A stretch of 25,598 bases of DNA from JAVBMB01 sp031552995 (GTDB lineage Bacteria; Bacillota; Clostridia; Oscillospirales; Butyricicoccaceae), in assembly GCA_031552995.1 (NCBI GenBank), contig JAVBMB010000028.1, positions 1 to 25,598 of the forward strand, in the 5' to 3' direction. The translations under genes and the position numbers were made by a program. Shown here piece after piece: positions 1 through 7,997 of the stretch. The notes under the pieces were generated by a model, which saw only the letters and a program-made list of their open reading frames with translations, did not search any database and had not been told where the DNA came from. Position 1 is the stretch's first letter. Each line of letters starts with the position of its first letter.

Positions 1-130
1 CAAACAGCGAAAGGTCCATATCGGCGTGCGCGCCGCTGTTGTTGCGGTCTACGAGGCCGGGCTTCGGCGTCGCATACAATTCGTGCAGCAGCGATTGATA
101 GGCGAGCTCGCCGGTTTGCGTGGCCGTCAT
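1..130 (-). CDS. citG: CitG, triphosphoribosyl-dephospho-CoA synthase (N-terminal fragment)
   Basis: Only the first 43 codons are present; the gene continues past the left edge. The ATG at 130-128 follows citC by 4 bases and has an AAGGAA ribosome binding site about 8 bases upstream, inside the end of citC. The fragment carries the N-terminal signature TPKPGLVDRNNSGAHADMD, which is characteristic of CitG/MdcB enzymes. CitG joins ATP and dephospho-CoA to make 2'-(5''-triphosphoribosyl)-3'-dephospho-CoA, the precursor of the citrate lyase prosthetic group that CitX then transfers to CitD. MdcB of malonate decarboxylase shares the signature, but the citrate lyase neighbours settle the assignment. 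It is the last cit gene visible on this transcript. Confidence 0.9.
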   Translation of the reverse strand, partial: MTATQTGELAYQSLLHELYATPKPGLVDRNNSGAHADMDLSLF

Positions 131-134
131 AATT

Positions 135-1139
135 TCAATTCCTTAACTCATGTTGATGAAGCACAATGTATTCGTATGTCGCGGGCGGCACCATGCGCTT
201 TATCTCATCCAATCTGCCGTCCCCGGCCAGCGCGCGCACGGCGCTTGCGCTTATAGGCGCGCCGGCGCTTTCTATCCGTTTAATCTCGCTTACCGTAATC
301 CCGTCCTGCGGAAGGCGCTTGCGCATCGCCTCGTTATAGCAGGCGGTCATCGGGTCAAGCGGCTCGTGCCCGACAAACCGGCTTGTGATGTCAAGCGCCG
401 GGGCGATGTGCCTGGCAAAGACATCGATATCCAGCTCGGCGTGCGTACGCGACGCGTCGCCGGCCTGTTTCAGGAAGTACGACGGGAATGTCGCGCCCGA
501 AATGATATACGGCCCGCCGGGTAAAACCGTGACTCCGCCGATTTCCTCGCATCCGCGTCGCGCCAGCTCAAGCCGCACTTCGAACGGGAAACGCGAGCGC
601 TCCTCCTGCACGACGAACACCGCGAGTGATTCGCACCGCGCCGCCGCCGTCCTGACAAGGTACTGATGCCCCAGCGTGAACGGGTTGCAGTTCATGACGA
701 TTGCGCCCTTTTCGCCGCGCGGCAGGCCTTGAGCCGCCTCCGCCGCCCAACGGCTTACGCCGCGGCTGTCGCTCTCAAGCAGTATGGCTTTTTCGGCGGC
801 GCCGATTTGCGTAAAGGACAGGCTTTCGAATATGTCCTGATTTTCCGGCTTTGTAAAGACGAATATATTTCCCGCCCCGTTTGCCCTGGCTCGCGCGCGC
901 AGATGCGTCACAAGCATATTCGTAAGGTTCATGCCGCGCGCGCGTTCGTCCGCCGCGACGCATTTTATAACATTCCCGCTCAACCCCCCGCCGGCAAGAA
1001 GCATATCGTCGATATACACGCCGGCGTAGTAGTCCATCCCCTCGCGCCGCAGGCCGCAGCGCTCAAGCAGCCGGTCGACCTCATCCCGGCACGAGGGAAG
1101 CGACAGCGGCAGGTCTCTAATTTCGGGTGCGGACAGCAT
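135..1139 (-). CDS. citC: CitC, [citrate (pro-3S)-lyase] ligase
   Basis: This 334-residue protein matches citrate lyase ligase, which uses ATP and acetate to acetylate the prosthetic-group thiol on CitD and so activates citrate lyase. Residues 1 to about 125 resemble a GNAT-like domain. The rest is a nucleotidyltransferase domain with NPFTLGH at 152-158 (the HxGH-type nucleotide site) and an ISASAVR segment near the C terminus, where this superfamily usually has ISGTxVR. The ATG at 1139 was chosen over an in-frame TTG at 1163 because AAAGGATG sits just upstream and the TTG would overlap citX by 20 bases. It starts 4 bases after the citX stop. In the classic enterobacterial operon citC comes first; here it lies between citX and citG. 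Confidence 0.93.
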   Translation of the reverse strand: MLSAPEIRDLPLSLPSCRDEVDRLLERCGLRREGMDYYAGVYIDDMLLAGGGLSGNVIKCVAADERARGMNLTNMLVTHLRARARANGAGNIFVFTKPENQDIFESLSFTQIGAAEKAILLESDSRGVSRWAAEAAQGLPRGEKGAIVMNCNPFTLGHQYLVRTAAARCESLAVFVVQEERSRFPFEVRLELARRGCEEIGGVTVLPGGPYIISGATFPSYFLKQAGDASRTHAELDIDVFARHIAPALDITSRFVGHEPLDPMTACYNEAMRKRLPQDGITVSEIKRIESAGAPISASAVRALAGDGRLDEIKRMVPPATYEYIVLHQHELRN

Positions 1140-1143
1140 GGTA

Positions 1144-1650
1144 TCATCCTTTCGCGCCGGCAAGTATGCGGTCTATCGCGGCGCTGAGCTCTGCCGGCGT
1201 GTGCGCCTGAGACCTGACGCACGCGGCGGCCGGCTTGCCGCACACAAGGCATGCGCGCGGCGCCGTCCCCAGCTCCGCTCGGCCGATAATGCGGCGGTCG
1301 GCGCCAAGCACATCTATGTCCATCAGCCTGCCCAGCGCGTGAGCGTCCTCGATGCCGCACATCATGCTTTTAAGCTTAAGCTCCGGCATGTCACATACAA
1401 AATATCCCTCATACCCCGTATCAGGCTCACGCAGCTTGGAGTAGAGTATGTACCCCCCGGCGAGGCGCTCGCGTATCGCGCTCACCCCGGCGCGGAACAC
1501 CGTTTCGCTGCGGCTCTCACGCTTTACCGGCCCGGGCATATTCACCGTGAACGACACGAGCGGCAGTTTATACGATTCGATGAGCACGCGCTGAAATGCC
1601 GCCCGTTCGTCACGGCTTCTCAGCAGCTGCTCAAGAGTTATTTCAGGCAT
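1144..1650 (-). CDS. citX: CitX, apo-citrate lyase phosphoribosyl-dephospho-CoA transferase
   Basis: This 168-residue protein transfers the triphosphoribosyl-dephospho-CoA made by CitG to the active serine of the acyl carrier subunit CitD. Family features are GRLMDIDVLG at about 107-116 and the C-terminal pattern RxCLxC...AxxCxRSxxH at about 132-150. The length is normal for a stand-alone CitX; in some bacteria CitX and CitG are fused, and here they are separate. The ATG at 1650-1648 overlaps the end of citF by 8 bases, so translation is probably coupled. Confidence 0.93.
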   Translation of the reverse strand: MPEITLEQLLRSRDERAAFQRVLIESYKLPLVSFTVNMPGPVKRESRSETVFRAGVSAIRERLAGGYILYSKLREPDTGYEGYFVCDMPELKLKSMMCGIEDAHALGRLMDIDVLGADRRIIGRAELGTAPRACLVCGKPAAACVRSQAHTPAELSAAIDRILAGAKG

Positions 1651-3199
1651 TTATCTCGCGAACCACGTCCATCACGGTGCCGTCCGGCGCGGTTACGACG
1701 GCCACAATGCGCTCGCCGAACGGCAGGTCGTCCGGCACACCGACGACTGCCTCAGCCTTCGCCTTCAGCTCCTCGATGGTGGTGAGCTTGATTCCGCCGG
1801 CTTCAAGCGCGGCGGCAACCTCCGGCCTGCGCGGGTTGACGGCGATACCGCTGTCGGTAACGAGCACATCGCATGTCGCGCCGCTTGTACACAGCGTGTT
1901 GACATGCTTCAGCACGCACGGTATCCTGCCGCGGATAAGAGGCGTGACGATGACGGTGAGAGCGGCGCCTGCCGCTGTATCCGGATGGCCGCCGATTGCG
2001 CCGCGAATGACGCCGTCGGAGCCGGTCAGTACGTTTACATTATAATCGACGTCGATTTCCAGCGCCGAGAGTATGACGATGTCGAGCTGATTTACAGCGG
2101 CGCCGCGGTTAAACGGGCTTGCGTACTCGTTGCCGTCTATCTGATGATGATTCGGGTTGCGGCGCAGCGAGGCGGCGGCAACCGTATCGAAATCCTGCAC
2201 GTCAAGCAGCGTCTCTATAAGCCCCTGCTCGTGCAGCTTTACCATTTGGCCGGTTATGCCGCCCAGCGCAAACTTGGCCTTGACGCCCTGCGCTACCATC
2301 TCGTCAGCCAAAAAGCGTGTTACGGCAAGCGCCGAACCGCCCGTTCCGGTCTGCATGCTCATCCCGTCGCGGAAGTAGCCCGACTTGATTATCACCTGTG
2401 CCGCCTTTTCGGCGATGAGCAGGTCGCGCGGGTTTGTCGTAAAGCGCGCCGCGCCCTCGGATATCTTGGCCGGGTCGCCAATCGAATCGACCTTGACGAT
2501 ATAGTCGACGTCAATGCCCGATATTCCGTCGGCCATGTTGGGGTACTTTATGATGTTGTTTGTAAGGATAACGACCTTGTCGGCATACTTGGCGTCGACC
2601 TTGGCATAGCCCAGGCTGCCGCACTCGGCGACATTCTCCGCATCGGGGTCAAGGCACACGCCGCTGGCGTTGCCGAAGGGGTCGCACACGCTGGCGCCCA
2701 AAAACGCGACGTCGATATGAAGCTTGCCGTCGGCAATGGCGCTTGCCCTGCCGCCGTGGCTGCGGAATATCATCGGGTTCTTCATCAGCCCGCGGGAAAT
2801 TGCGTCGGCCAGCTTGCCGCGGCAGCCGCTGCTCTCCAGCCTGTTGACGACGCCGTTTTTGATGTGCCCGACGAGCGGGCTGTGTATGCCGGTAAGCGAC
2901 GAGCTCGCAACCTTAAGGTCCTTAAATCCCATCGAGGCGATGACATCCATAACCGTGTTTAGTATGTGGTCGCCCTCGCGGAAGTGGTGGTGGAACGACA
3001 CGGTCATGCCGTCCTTAAGCCCGCACAGCTTGACGGCCTGTTCTATGGATTCGACGATTTTGTCGCTGTTCTCCTGCCGCCACACAAGGCTCTCCCCGCT
3101 CTTCGGCGCGCAGCGGTCATCGGTGTCCCTTCCGTACAGGCCAAGGTTCAGGCTGTCCAGCAGCTCCTGCGGTATATCGTGTCCAACATAGTTTTTCAT
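1643..3199 (-). CDS. citF: CitF, citrate lyase alpha subunit (citrate CoA-transferase)
   Basis: This 518-residue protein is a full-length alpha chain. The alpha subunit exchanges acetyl for citryl on the CitD prosthetic group, giving citryl-ACP for cleavage by CitE. Recognisable blocks are FHHHFREGD at 69-77, SHGGR at 147-151, and a glycine-rich GSDGVIRGAIGGHPDTAAGA segment in the last quarter, all typical of CitF. The start ATG has an AGGAGG site upstream that overlaps the end of citE, one base separating the two genes. The protein acts in the cytoplasm in the CitDEF complex of citrate fermentation. Confidence 0.96.
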   Translation of the reverse strand: MKNYVGHDIPQELLDSLNLGLYGRDTDDRCAPKSGESLVWRQENSDKIVESIEQAVKLCGLKDGMTVSFHHHFREGDHILNTVMDVIASMGFKDLKVASSSLTGIHSPLVGHIKNGVVNRLESSGCRGKLADAISRGLMKNPMIFRSHGGRASAIADGKLHIDVAFLGASVCDPFGNASGVCLDPDAENVAECGSLGYAKVDAKYADKVVILTNNIIKYPNMADGISGIDVDYIVKVDSIGDPAKISEGAARFTTNPRDLLIAEKAAQVIIKSGYFRDGMSMQTGTGGSALAVTRFLADEMVAQGVKAKFALGGITGQMVKLHEQGLIETLLDVQDFDTVAAASLRRNPNHHQIDGNEYASPFNRGAAVNQLDIVILSALEIDVDYNVNVLTGSDGVIRGAIGGHPDTAAGAALTVIVTPLIRGRIPCVLKHVNTLCTSGATCDVLVTDSGIAVNPRRPEVAAALEAGGIKLTTIEELKAKAEAVVGVPDDLPFGERIVAVVTAPDGTVMDVVREINA

Positions 3200-3200
3200 G

Positions 3201-4103
3201 TTACATGACCTCCTGCGAAGAGATTATGCCCGACGCGAGCGCAAGCTCGATAACCCGCTCGGCGCGCAGCACGATCGGCCTGTCGACCATCCTGCCGTTC
3301 AGGCTGATGACGCCGCTTCCGCGGGCCTCGGCCTCCTTGATGGCGGCGATTATGCGGCCGGCGTTTTCTATTTCCTTTGCCGTCGGGGCAAACACGGCGT
3401 GGACAGGCGCAATCTGCCTTGGATTGATGACAGATTTGCCGTCGAAGCCGAGAGCCTTGACAAGCTTTGTCTCGTAAACAAGCTGCTCTTCGTTGTTGAC
3501 ATCGGAGTACACCGTATCAAGCGCGTCGATGCCGGCGGCGCGCGCCGCCATGACGATTGTCTGCCGCGCGAGCGCAAGCTCGCTTCCCTCGCTTGTACGC
3601 TGGCATTTCATGTTGGCGCAAAAGTCCTCGGCGCCGATGGCGATGCCTATAAGGCGCTGCGACGCCGTCGCTATGGCATAGGCGTTAATAACTCCCTGCG
3701 CGCTTTCGATAGCTGCCATCATCAGCGTGCTGCCAACCTCTATGCCGTGCTTTTTCTCCATCTCGGCAATATAGTTTTCGCAGTCGACGACATCCTGCGC
3801 CGTCTCGGTCTTCGGCATGCGCAGCACATGCGCGCCGGCGCATACCATCGCCTCGATATCCGCCTTGCCGTACTGTGTATCAAGCGGATTGACGCGCACG
3901 ACTATTTCTATGCCCTCGTAGTCGATTGTCTTTATCGCGTTGTACACAAGCACACGCGCCGCATCCTTTTCGTACAGCGAGACCGAATCCTCAAGGTCGA
4001 ACATAATGGAGTCGGAACCGAATATGTGCGCGTCACGCATCATCCCCGGGTTATTACCGGGTATGAACATCATACTGCGGCGCAGCCGGTGCTTCTCAGG
4101 CAT
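3201..4103 (-). CDS. citE: CitE, citrate lyase beta subunit (citryl-ACP lyase)
   Basis: The beta subunit splits citryl-ACP into oxaloacetate and acetyl-ACP. The 300-residue product belongs to the HpcH/HpaI-CitE family: FDLEDS at 35-40, the substrate-binding arginine in RVN at 70-72, a glutamate in IES at 132, GAEDF at 157-161 and the late FDGKSVINPRQI block. The ATG at 4103-4101 was chosen over an upstream in-frame ATG at 4142 because GGGGAGGAAG lies right before it. It overlaps the end of citD by 8 bases, so the two are probably translationally coupled. Confidence 0.96.
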   Translation of the reverse strand: MPEKHRLRRSMMFIPGNNPGMMRDAHIFGSDSIMFDLEDSVSLYEKDAARVLVYNAIKTIDYEGIEIVVRVNPLDTQYGKADIEAMVCAGAHVLRMPKTETAQDVVDCENYIAEMEKKHGIEVGSTLMMAAIESAQGVINAYAIATASQRLIGIAIGAEDFCANMKCQRTSEGSELALARQTIVMAARAAGIDALDTVYSDVNNEEQLVYETKLVKALGFDGKSVINPRQIAPVHAVFAPTAKEIENAGRIIAAIKEAEARGSGVISLNGRMVDRPIVLRAERVIELALASGIISSQEVM

Positions 4104-4404
4104 TTGTCTTCCTCCCCTCGGCAGTCCATTCATATGCTTCACTCCCGCAAGCCCTTGCGAAAGCGGTCGTCACGCGCGCCCTGATTGTGCAGTCAAGCGC
4201 GCCCTTGTCGTTTGCGACAATCCGCGCGGCGCCGACACCAAGCGCGCCTGCAGTCTCGCGAATCACATTCTCGATCTGTCGGCCGTACAGGCTTTTCACC
4301 GTGCTTGACAGCTCGACAGTTATGCCGCCGTCCCCTTTTTCCACTTCCACATAGATATCGCCCGATTCCAGCGTACCCGCCACGCCGGTTTTGATCAGTT
4401 CCAT
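4096..4404 (-). CDS. citD: CitD, citrate lyase acyl carrier protein (gamma subunit)
   Basis: This 102-residue protein carries the covalently bound phosphoribosyl-dephospho-CoA arm that shuttles acetyl and citryl groups between CitF and CitE. The attachment site is intact: VAGTLESGD at 8-16 puts the modified serine at position 14, the same number as in well-studied CitD proteins. The C-terminal tail rich in charged residues is normal. The start has an AAGGAGG site 6 bases upstream. It is the first gene of the operon, with the promoter about 70 bases upstream. Confidence 0.95.
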   Translation of the reverse strand: MELIKTGVAGTLESGDIYVEVEKGDGGITVELSSTVKSLYGRQIENVIRETAGALGVGAARIVANDKGALDCTIRARVTTAFARACGSEAYEWTAEGRKTNA

Positions 4405-4474
4405 ATGGTCCTCCTTATGCTTTAATATGCCAGCGCGGCATTCGCCGCGGTCAATGCCAATTATACGCAGCTTA

Positions 4475-4503
4475 ATTATATATGCTCCGCGCTTTCAATG
4501 CAA
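4475..4503 (-). promoter_or_regulatory. Promoter of the citrate lyase operon
   Basis: On the minus strand a -35 box TTGCAT (4503-4498) is followed by a 17-base spacer and a perfect -10 box TATAAT (4480-4475). Transcription would begin near 4468, about 65 bases before citD. No terminator or other promoter separates the cit genes downstream, so they form one transcript. Confidence 0.7.
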
Positions 4504-4516
4504 GTAAAAAAGTTAT

Positions 4517-4543
4517 GAAAAAACATGCATTTGATGTTTTTTC
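4517..4543. promoter_or_regulatory. AT-rich inverted repeat upstream of the cit promoter
   Basis: GAAAAAACAT (4517-4526) and ATGTTTTTTC (4534-4543) form perfect 10-base arms around a 7-base centre. The repeat ends 14 bases upstream of the cit -35 box, a position typical of an activator site. It could also be an intrinsic curvature element. No regulator gene is in the window. Confidence 0.45.
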
Positions 4544-4573
4544 GTTAGTTAAGGCGACAAATAATACATGAAT

Positions 4574-4595
4574 ACGTGTATACACAAATACACGT
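4574..4595. promoter_or_regulatory. ACGTGTA/TACACGT inverted repeat, possible operator
   Basis: Arms ACGTGTA (4574-4580) and TACACGT (4589-4595) are perfect complements. Nested inside is the 10-base palindrome GTGTATACAC (4576-4585), whose GTATAC core fits the loose GT-N-AC pattern of GntR-family operators. It lies about 70 bases upstream of the cit -35 box and about 25 bases past the thioredoxin reductase hairpin. The regulator is inferred, not seen. Confidence 0.4.
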
Positions 4596-4618
4596 CCACT
4601 GATTTGCGTGATATGAAA

Positions 4619-4645
4619 GCGCCTTCGCACAATGTGCGAAGGCGC
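4619..4645 (-). terminator. Hairpin at the end of trxB
   Basis: A perfect 13-base inverted repeat (GCGCCTTCGCACA and its complement) with a single base in the centre starts 12 bases after the trxB stop. On the minus strand it is followed by TTTCATAT, so the U-tract is short and termination may be partial. It separates trxB from the cit promoter region. Confidence 0.6.
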
Positions 4646-4657
4646 GTAAAAAATATA

Positions 4658-5614
4658 TCACATTTTGTGCGGGGCGTGCTCCTCGATGTATTTCAGCGCC
4701 TGCACGGCCGCTACCGCTCCGTCGGCCGCCGCCGTTATCACCTGCCGCAGCGGCTTTACGCGCACATCTCCAGCGGCGAACACCCCGGGCAGTGACGTCA
4801 TCATGCTTTCGTCGGTGCGGATATATCCGCTTTCCATGTCTATAACGCCTTCAAACAGCGACGTCGCCGGCAGGTTCCCCACAAAGACAAACAGGCCCAG
4901 CATCTTGTCATCCGGCTGCTTCTCTACGCGCGTAAGCGCGCCGGTCTTGACATTTTTAACCGTCACGGCGTTCATAAGCGCATCGCCCTCGACGCCTTCT
5001 ATGACGCTGTCCCACAGAAAATCTATAGCGGGGTTGGCAAACGCGCGGTCCTGTATCGCCTTTGCGGCGCGCAGCGTATCGCGCCGGTGGACTATCGTGA
5101 CCTGCCTCGCGAACTTTGTCAGGTAACACGCCTCCTCCACCGCGCTGTCGCCGCCGCCGGCGACGATGACGCGCAGCCCCTTGAAGAAGCTTCCGTCGCA
5201 CGTGGCGCAGTACGAGACCCCGCGCCCGACAAAATCACTCTCCCCGGCGCAGCCTATAGGCCGCGGGCCGGCGCCGGTTGCGATGATTACCGTGCGCGCC
5301 ATATATTTGTTGCGCCGCCCTTCCAGCACTTTTACGTCCCCGTCGAGGTACACCGCCTTGATATTCTCCCTCGCCCGCAGGCAGCCGAACTTTTCGGCCT
5401 GCCGCGTCATCCTGGCTGCAAGCGACTCGCCTGTTTCCCCCTCCACAAGCTGCCCTGGGTAGTTTTCAACCTCCGACGTGTTGATTATCTGCCCGCCGTC
5501 GGGGCCTTTTTCCAGTATAACCGCCCTCAGGCCGGCGCGCCCGGCATACAGGCCGGCGGCAAGGCCGGCCGGTCCGGCGCCGAGTATCGCCACATCATAT
5601 ACATTGTCGTTCAT
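4658..5614 (-). CDS. trxB: Thioredoxin reductase (NADPH, low-molecular-weight type)
   Basis: This 318-residue flavoprotein passes electrons from NADPH through FAD to thioredoxin in the cytoplasm. It has the N-terminal FAD motif GAGPAG at 12-17, the redox-active CATC at 136-139 in the usual SYCATCD context, the NADPH motif GGGDSA at 153-158 with HRRD at 177-180, and the C-terminal FAD block AAGDVR near 283. The length is standard. The ATG has an AAAGGAG site 7 bases upstream. The gene stands alone and diverges from the acetyltransferase gene. A ferredoxin-dependent relative cannot be excluded from sequence alone, but the second dinucleotide motif favours NADPH. Confidence 0.93.
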   Translation of the reverse strand: MNDNVYDVAILGAGPAGLAAGLYAGRAGLRAVILEKGPDGGQIINTSEVENYPGQLVEGETGESLAARMTRQAEKFGCLRARENIKAVYLDGDVKVLEGRRNKYMARTVIIATGAGPRPIGCAGESDFVGRGVSYCATCDGSFFKGLRVIVAGGGDSAVEEACYLTKFARQVTIVHRRDTLRAAKAIQDRAFANPAIDFLWDSVIEGVEGDALMNAVTVKNVKTGALTRVEKQPDDKMLGLFVFVGNLPATSLFEGVIDMESGYIRTDESMMTSLPGVFAAGDVRVKPLRQVITAAADGAVAAVQALKYIEEHAPHKM

Positions 5615-5667
5615 TGCGTGCTCCTTTCATGCCGGGTAATTGCGGTTTCACGGCATCAAGCAAAGGC

Positions 5668-5696
5668 TTGTAATGCCGCAAAAGGTGTGCGATACT
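5668..5696 (+). promoter_or_regulatory. Promoter of the GNAT acetyltransferase gene
   Basis: A -35 box TTGTAA (5668-5673), a 17-base spacer and a -10 box GATACT (5691-5696) lie about 50 bases upstream of the coding start. The -10 box has four of six consensus bases. Confidence 0.45.
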
Positions 5697-5747
5697 GTAT
5701 CTGCCGGCGGATGTATCTGCCGAATCCCGTGAATATGGGGGCCAAAT

Positions 5748-6266
5748 ATGGTTATCGAAACTCAAAGACTTATCCTCAGGGAGTTCAAGGCGGACGATCT
5801 CGACGACCTGCACGCGATTTTGTCCGACCCGGAGCTGATGAAACACTATCCGGCGCCGTTTACGCGCGAGAAATCGCAGCGGTGGATTGAGTGGAATCTG
5901 GAAAACTATGCCGCGTACGGCTTTGGCCTTTGGGCTGTGATACTGAAGCAGACAGATACATTCATCGGTGACTGCGGCATCACTATGCAGCTTATCGGCG
6001 GTAAGCGAGAGCCGGAGATCGGCTATCACATCAGCCGCGCGCACACCGGCAACGGATATGCGACCGAGGCCGCGCGTGCCTGCCGCAACTACGCCTTTGA
6101 CACCCTGAATCTTGGCACGGTGTACTCGTACATGCGCGCAGAAAATATCGCATCGCAAAACGTTGCCCGGCGCAACGGGATGCGTTTGATTTCCGAGCTC
6201 TCCGGCGACGACGGAATCGTCACCGCAGTCTACGCCATCTCGGCGGAGGAATACCGAGAGCTGTGA
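5748..6266 (+). CDS. GNAT family N-acetyltransferase (RimJ/RimL-like)
   Basis: This 172-residue protein begins with the ETQRLILREF pattern typical of RimJ/RimL-type acetyltransferases, which move an acetyl group from acetyl-CoA to an amine on a protein N terminus or small molecule. The acetyl-CoA loop is visible as the EIGYHISRAHTGNGYATEA stretch at about residues 91-109, followed by the usual N-x-x-S-x-x-x-A-x-R-x-G block at about 131-142. The ATG has a GGGGG run 7 bases upstream. The substrate cannot be told. It is a single-gene unit divergent from trxB. Confidence 0.85.
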   Translation: MVIETQRLILREFKADDLDDLHAILSDPELMKHYPAPFTREKSQRWIEWNLENYAAYGFGLWAVILKQTDTFIGDCGITMQLIGGKREPEIGYHISRAHTGNGYATEAARACRNYAFDTLNLGTVYSYMRAENIASQNVARRNGMRLISELSGDDGIVTAVYAISAEEYREL

Positions 6267-6559
6267 CACTTGCGTCCCGGTCTGTCATTTGCCGGGCATT
6301 AAAATCTTGCCTCGCGCCGCCGCCGCTATACGCGGCGGAAGCAGAAAATTATGCTTCAAAAACTGTTTCTGCAATTATACAGCACATATCGCCGCCTGTA
6401 AAGCGCCGGCGCAACGGATACTTACAGCGTTCATCATAATTTCGTCATAATTTGTAAAGAAGTTGTAAACATTTACCTGTTTTTGCTTGTTTCCCGCAGT
6501 ACATATGTGATAGACTGAGTACATACTTTGTATAAACAGTAATTTAGGAGGCATCCCCC
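6267..6559 (+). other. Intergenic region with short repeats, probable promoter of the stalk-domain gene
   Basis: There is no gene here. It contains a 7-base GC-rich stem at 6320-6338 (CCGCCGC/GCGGCGG) without a U-tract; TCATAATTT twice in tandem near 6433-6452; TTGTAAA twice near 6451-6470; and AGTACATA at 6498-6505 and again at 6518-6525, exactly 20 bases apart, about two helical turns. The repeated AGTACATA could bind a regulator. No convincing sigma-A promoter was found, although TTGTTT near 6488 with GATAGA 16 bases later is a weak candidate. Confidence 0.4.
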
Positions 6560-7975
6560 ATGAAAAAGACACGCACGAGGATACTGGCACTGGCGATTAT
6601 CCTGCCCATGCTTGCAGCACTCAGCTTGACATCATTTGCCGCAGATGTTGACACGCAGCCGCTCATCTCCCCGGCGCCGGCTGCCCCTGCCGCCATGGCT
6701 CTTCAGCTCGACGGTCAAACGAAGGCCGATGTTTCGATGTACATCAAGGACGGCCGTACGCTTGTCGCGCTCCGCGGCTTTTTCGAGTCGATGGACGCCA
6801 CCGTGGCGTTTGACGAGGCAACGCGCAGCGCCACCGTCAAGCGTGACGAAACCACAATCGTCCTGACTGCCGGCTCGACAGATATCTCGGTGACAAAAGA
6901 CGGCAAGACCGAAGTCACCAAGACCGACGTCGCCCCCGAAATCGACGCCGACGGCAACATGATGCTGCCGATGCGCGCCGTCGCCTCGCTGCTTGGCGCC
7001 ACCATCGGCTGGGATGCCGCAACCCGCACAGCTATCGTCATCGACCTGCCGACTATGCTTGAGGAGTTTGCCGGCAAGTTCACAATCCTTGAGAAGCTTG
7101 CAGCAATGCAGCCCGCCGTCGAAGCCGACAAGATTTCCCTGACCGAAGTCGATATGACTATGGCTATTGACGTCACAGACCCCGAGGCCGGCAAAATCAG
7201 CATCCCCGCCACGTTTGACATGGATATCCTGTCGAAGGGCCTTGTCGGCGACGGCAAAGCCAATGTCTCTATCGACCTGAGCGAGCTGCCCGAGTCTCAG
7301 CAGATCCCCGGCATGACCGCCAAGCTTGACATGAAGATGGACGTCATCGCCAATATGGAGACCGGCGTCCTGTATTATCAGTATCCGTTCATGAACGCCA
7401 TGCTCGAAGTCGACGAAGCCGCATGGCTCAGTCTTGATTTGGCCGCGATGCTAAAGCAGCTTGGCTTTGAGTATGAAGAGCTTATGGCGACAAACGAGAT
7501 GGATGTTGCCGCCATTATCGACCTGATTAAGGCTCAGCTCCCCACCGAGCTGACACTTACACCCGAGTCGTACGGCGAGATTAAGGCCACACTCGACGCG
7601 CTTGAGAATATGTCCGGAGACAAGGCTTTTACAAAGTCCGGCGACACATATAAAAATGTCATAGACCTGACCGACGAGCTCGGCGCGCCGTGCAAAATTA
7701 CGCTGGAAGTCACACTCGACGGCGACAAGGCCAAGTCGGTTGCCCTCAATGTCAATGTCAGCGATGAGGTCGGCGCTATGAACATCGATATGAAGACGGA
7801 CGCCGCCAACGTGACTATGAAAATGACACTCGATGTCGAAGACACTGTCTCGATGGTTCTTGACCTCACCGCCAAGCAGAGCGAAAGCACAACCGCGCCG
7901 CGCACCGCACCCCCGGCCGACGCCGTTTTTGTCGACATGATGACATACCTTACCGGTCTTGTTCCCACCATCTGA
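6560..7975 (+). CDS. Secreted stalk-domain (copper amine oxidase N-terminal-like) protein
   Basis: This 471-residue protein has a clear signal peptide: basic MKKTRTR, a hydrophobic stretch to about residue 25 and an AXA-type cleavage site in SFAA at about 25-28. Residues about 45-165 fit the copper amine oxidase N-terminal-like stalk domain, with GRTLVALRGFFESM and LPMRAVASLLGATIGWD as the two halves. This domain is common in cell-surface proteins of Clostridia and Bacilli and does not imply oxidase activity. The remaining 300 residues are unrecognised: alternating beta-strand-like repeats rich in methionine, aspartate and threonine, resembling lipid- or ligand-binding beta-sheet proteins in texture only. 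No membrane anchor or sortase motif is seen. AGGAGG lies 8 bases before the ATG. Monocistronic, ended by the terminator at 7998. Confidence 0.8.
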   Translation: MKKTRTRILALAIILPMLAALSLTSFAADVDTQPLISPAPAAPAAMALQLDGQTKADVSMYIKDGRTLVALRGFFESMDATVAFDEATRSATVKRDETTIVLTAGSTDISVTKDGKTEVTKTDVAPEIDADGNMMLPMRAVASLLGATIGWDAATRTAIVIDLPTMLEEFAGKFTILEKLAAMQPAVEADKISLTEVDMTMAIDVTDPEAGKISIPATFDMDILSKGLVGDGKANVSIDLSELPESQQIPGMTAKLDMKMDVIANMETGVLYYQYPFMNAMLEVDEAAWLSLDLAAMLKQLGFEYEELMATNEMDVAAIIDLIKAQLPTELTLTPESYGEIKATLDALENMSGDKAFTKSGDTYKNVIDLTDELGAPCKITLEVTLDGDKAKSVALNVNVSDEVGAMNIDMKTDAANVTMKMTLDVEDTVSMVLDLTAKQSESTTAPRTAPPADAVFVDMMTYLTGLVPTI

Positions 7976-7997
7976 TTCGCCGTTTTTTAGCAGCGCA

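Noticed and set aside
1140..1163. Upstream TTG start for citC
   Set aside because: The ATG at 1139 has a good AAAGGATG site at the right distance and avoids a 20-base overlap with citX.
1904..2962. Long open frame (352 codons) on the plus strand opposite citF
   Set aside because: It is an antisense shadow of citF, whose protein is a clear family match; the frame has no ribosome binding site or recognisable motifs.
6320..6338. Terminator for the GNAT gene
   Set aside because: A 7-base GC stem is present but no T-run follows on either strand.
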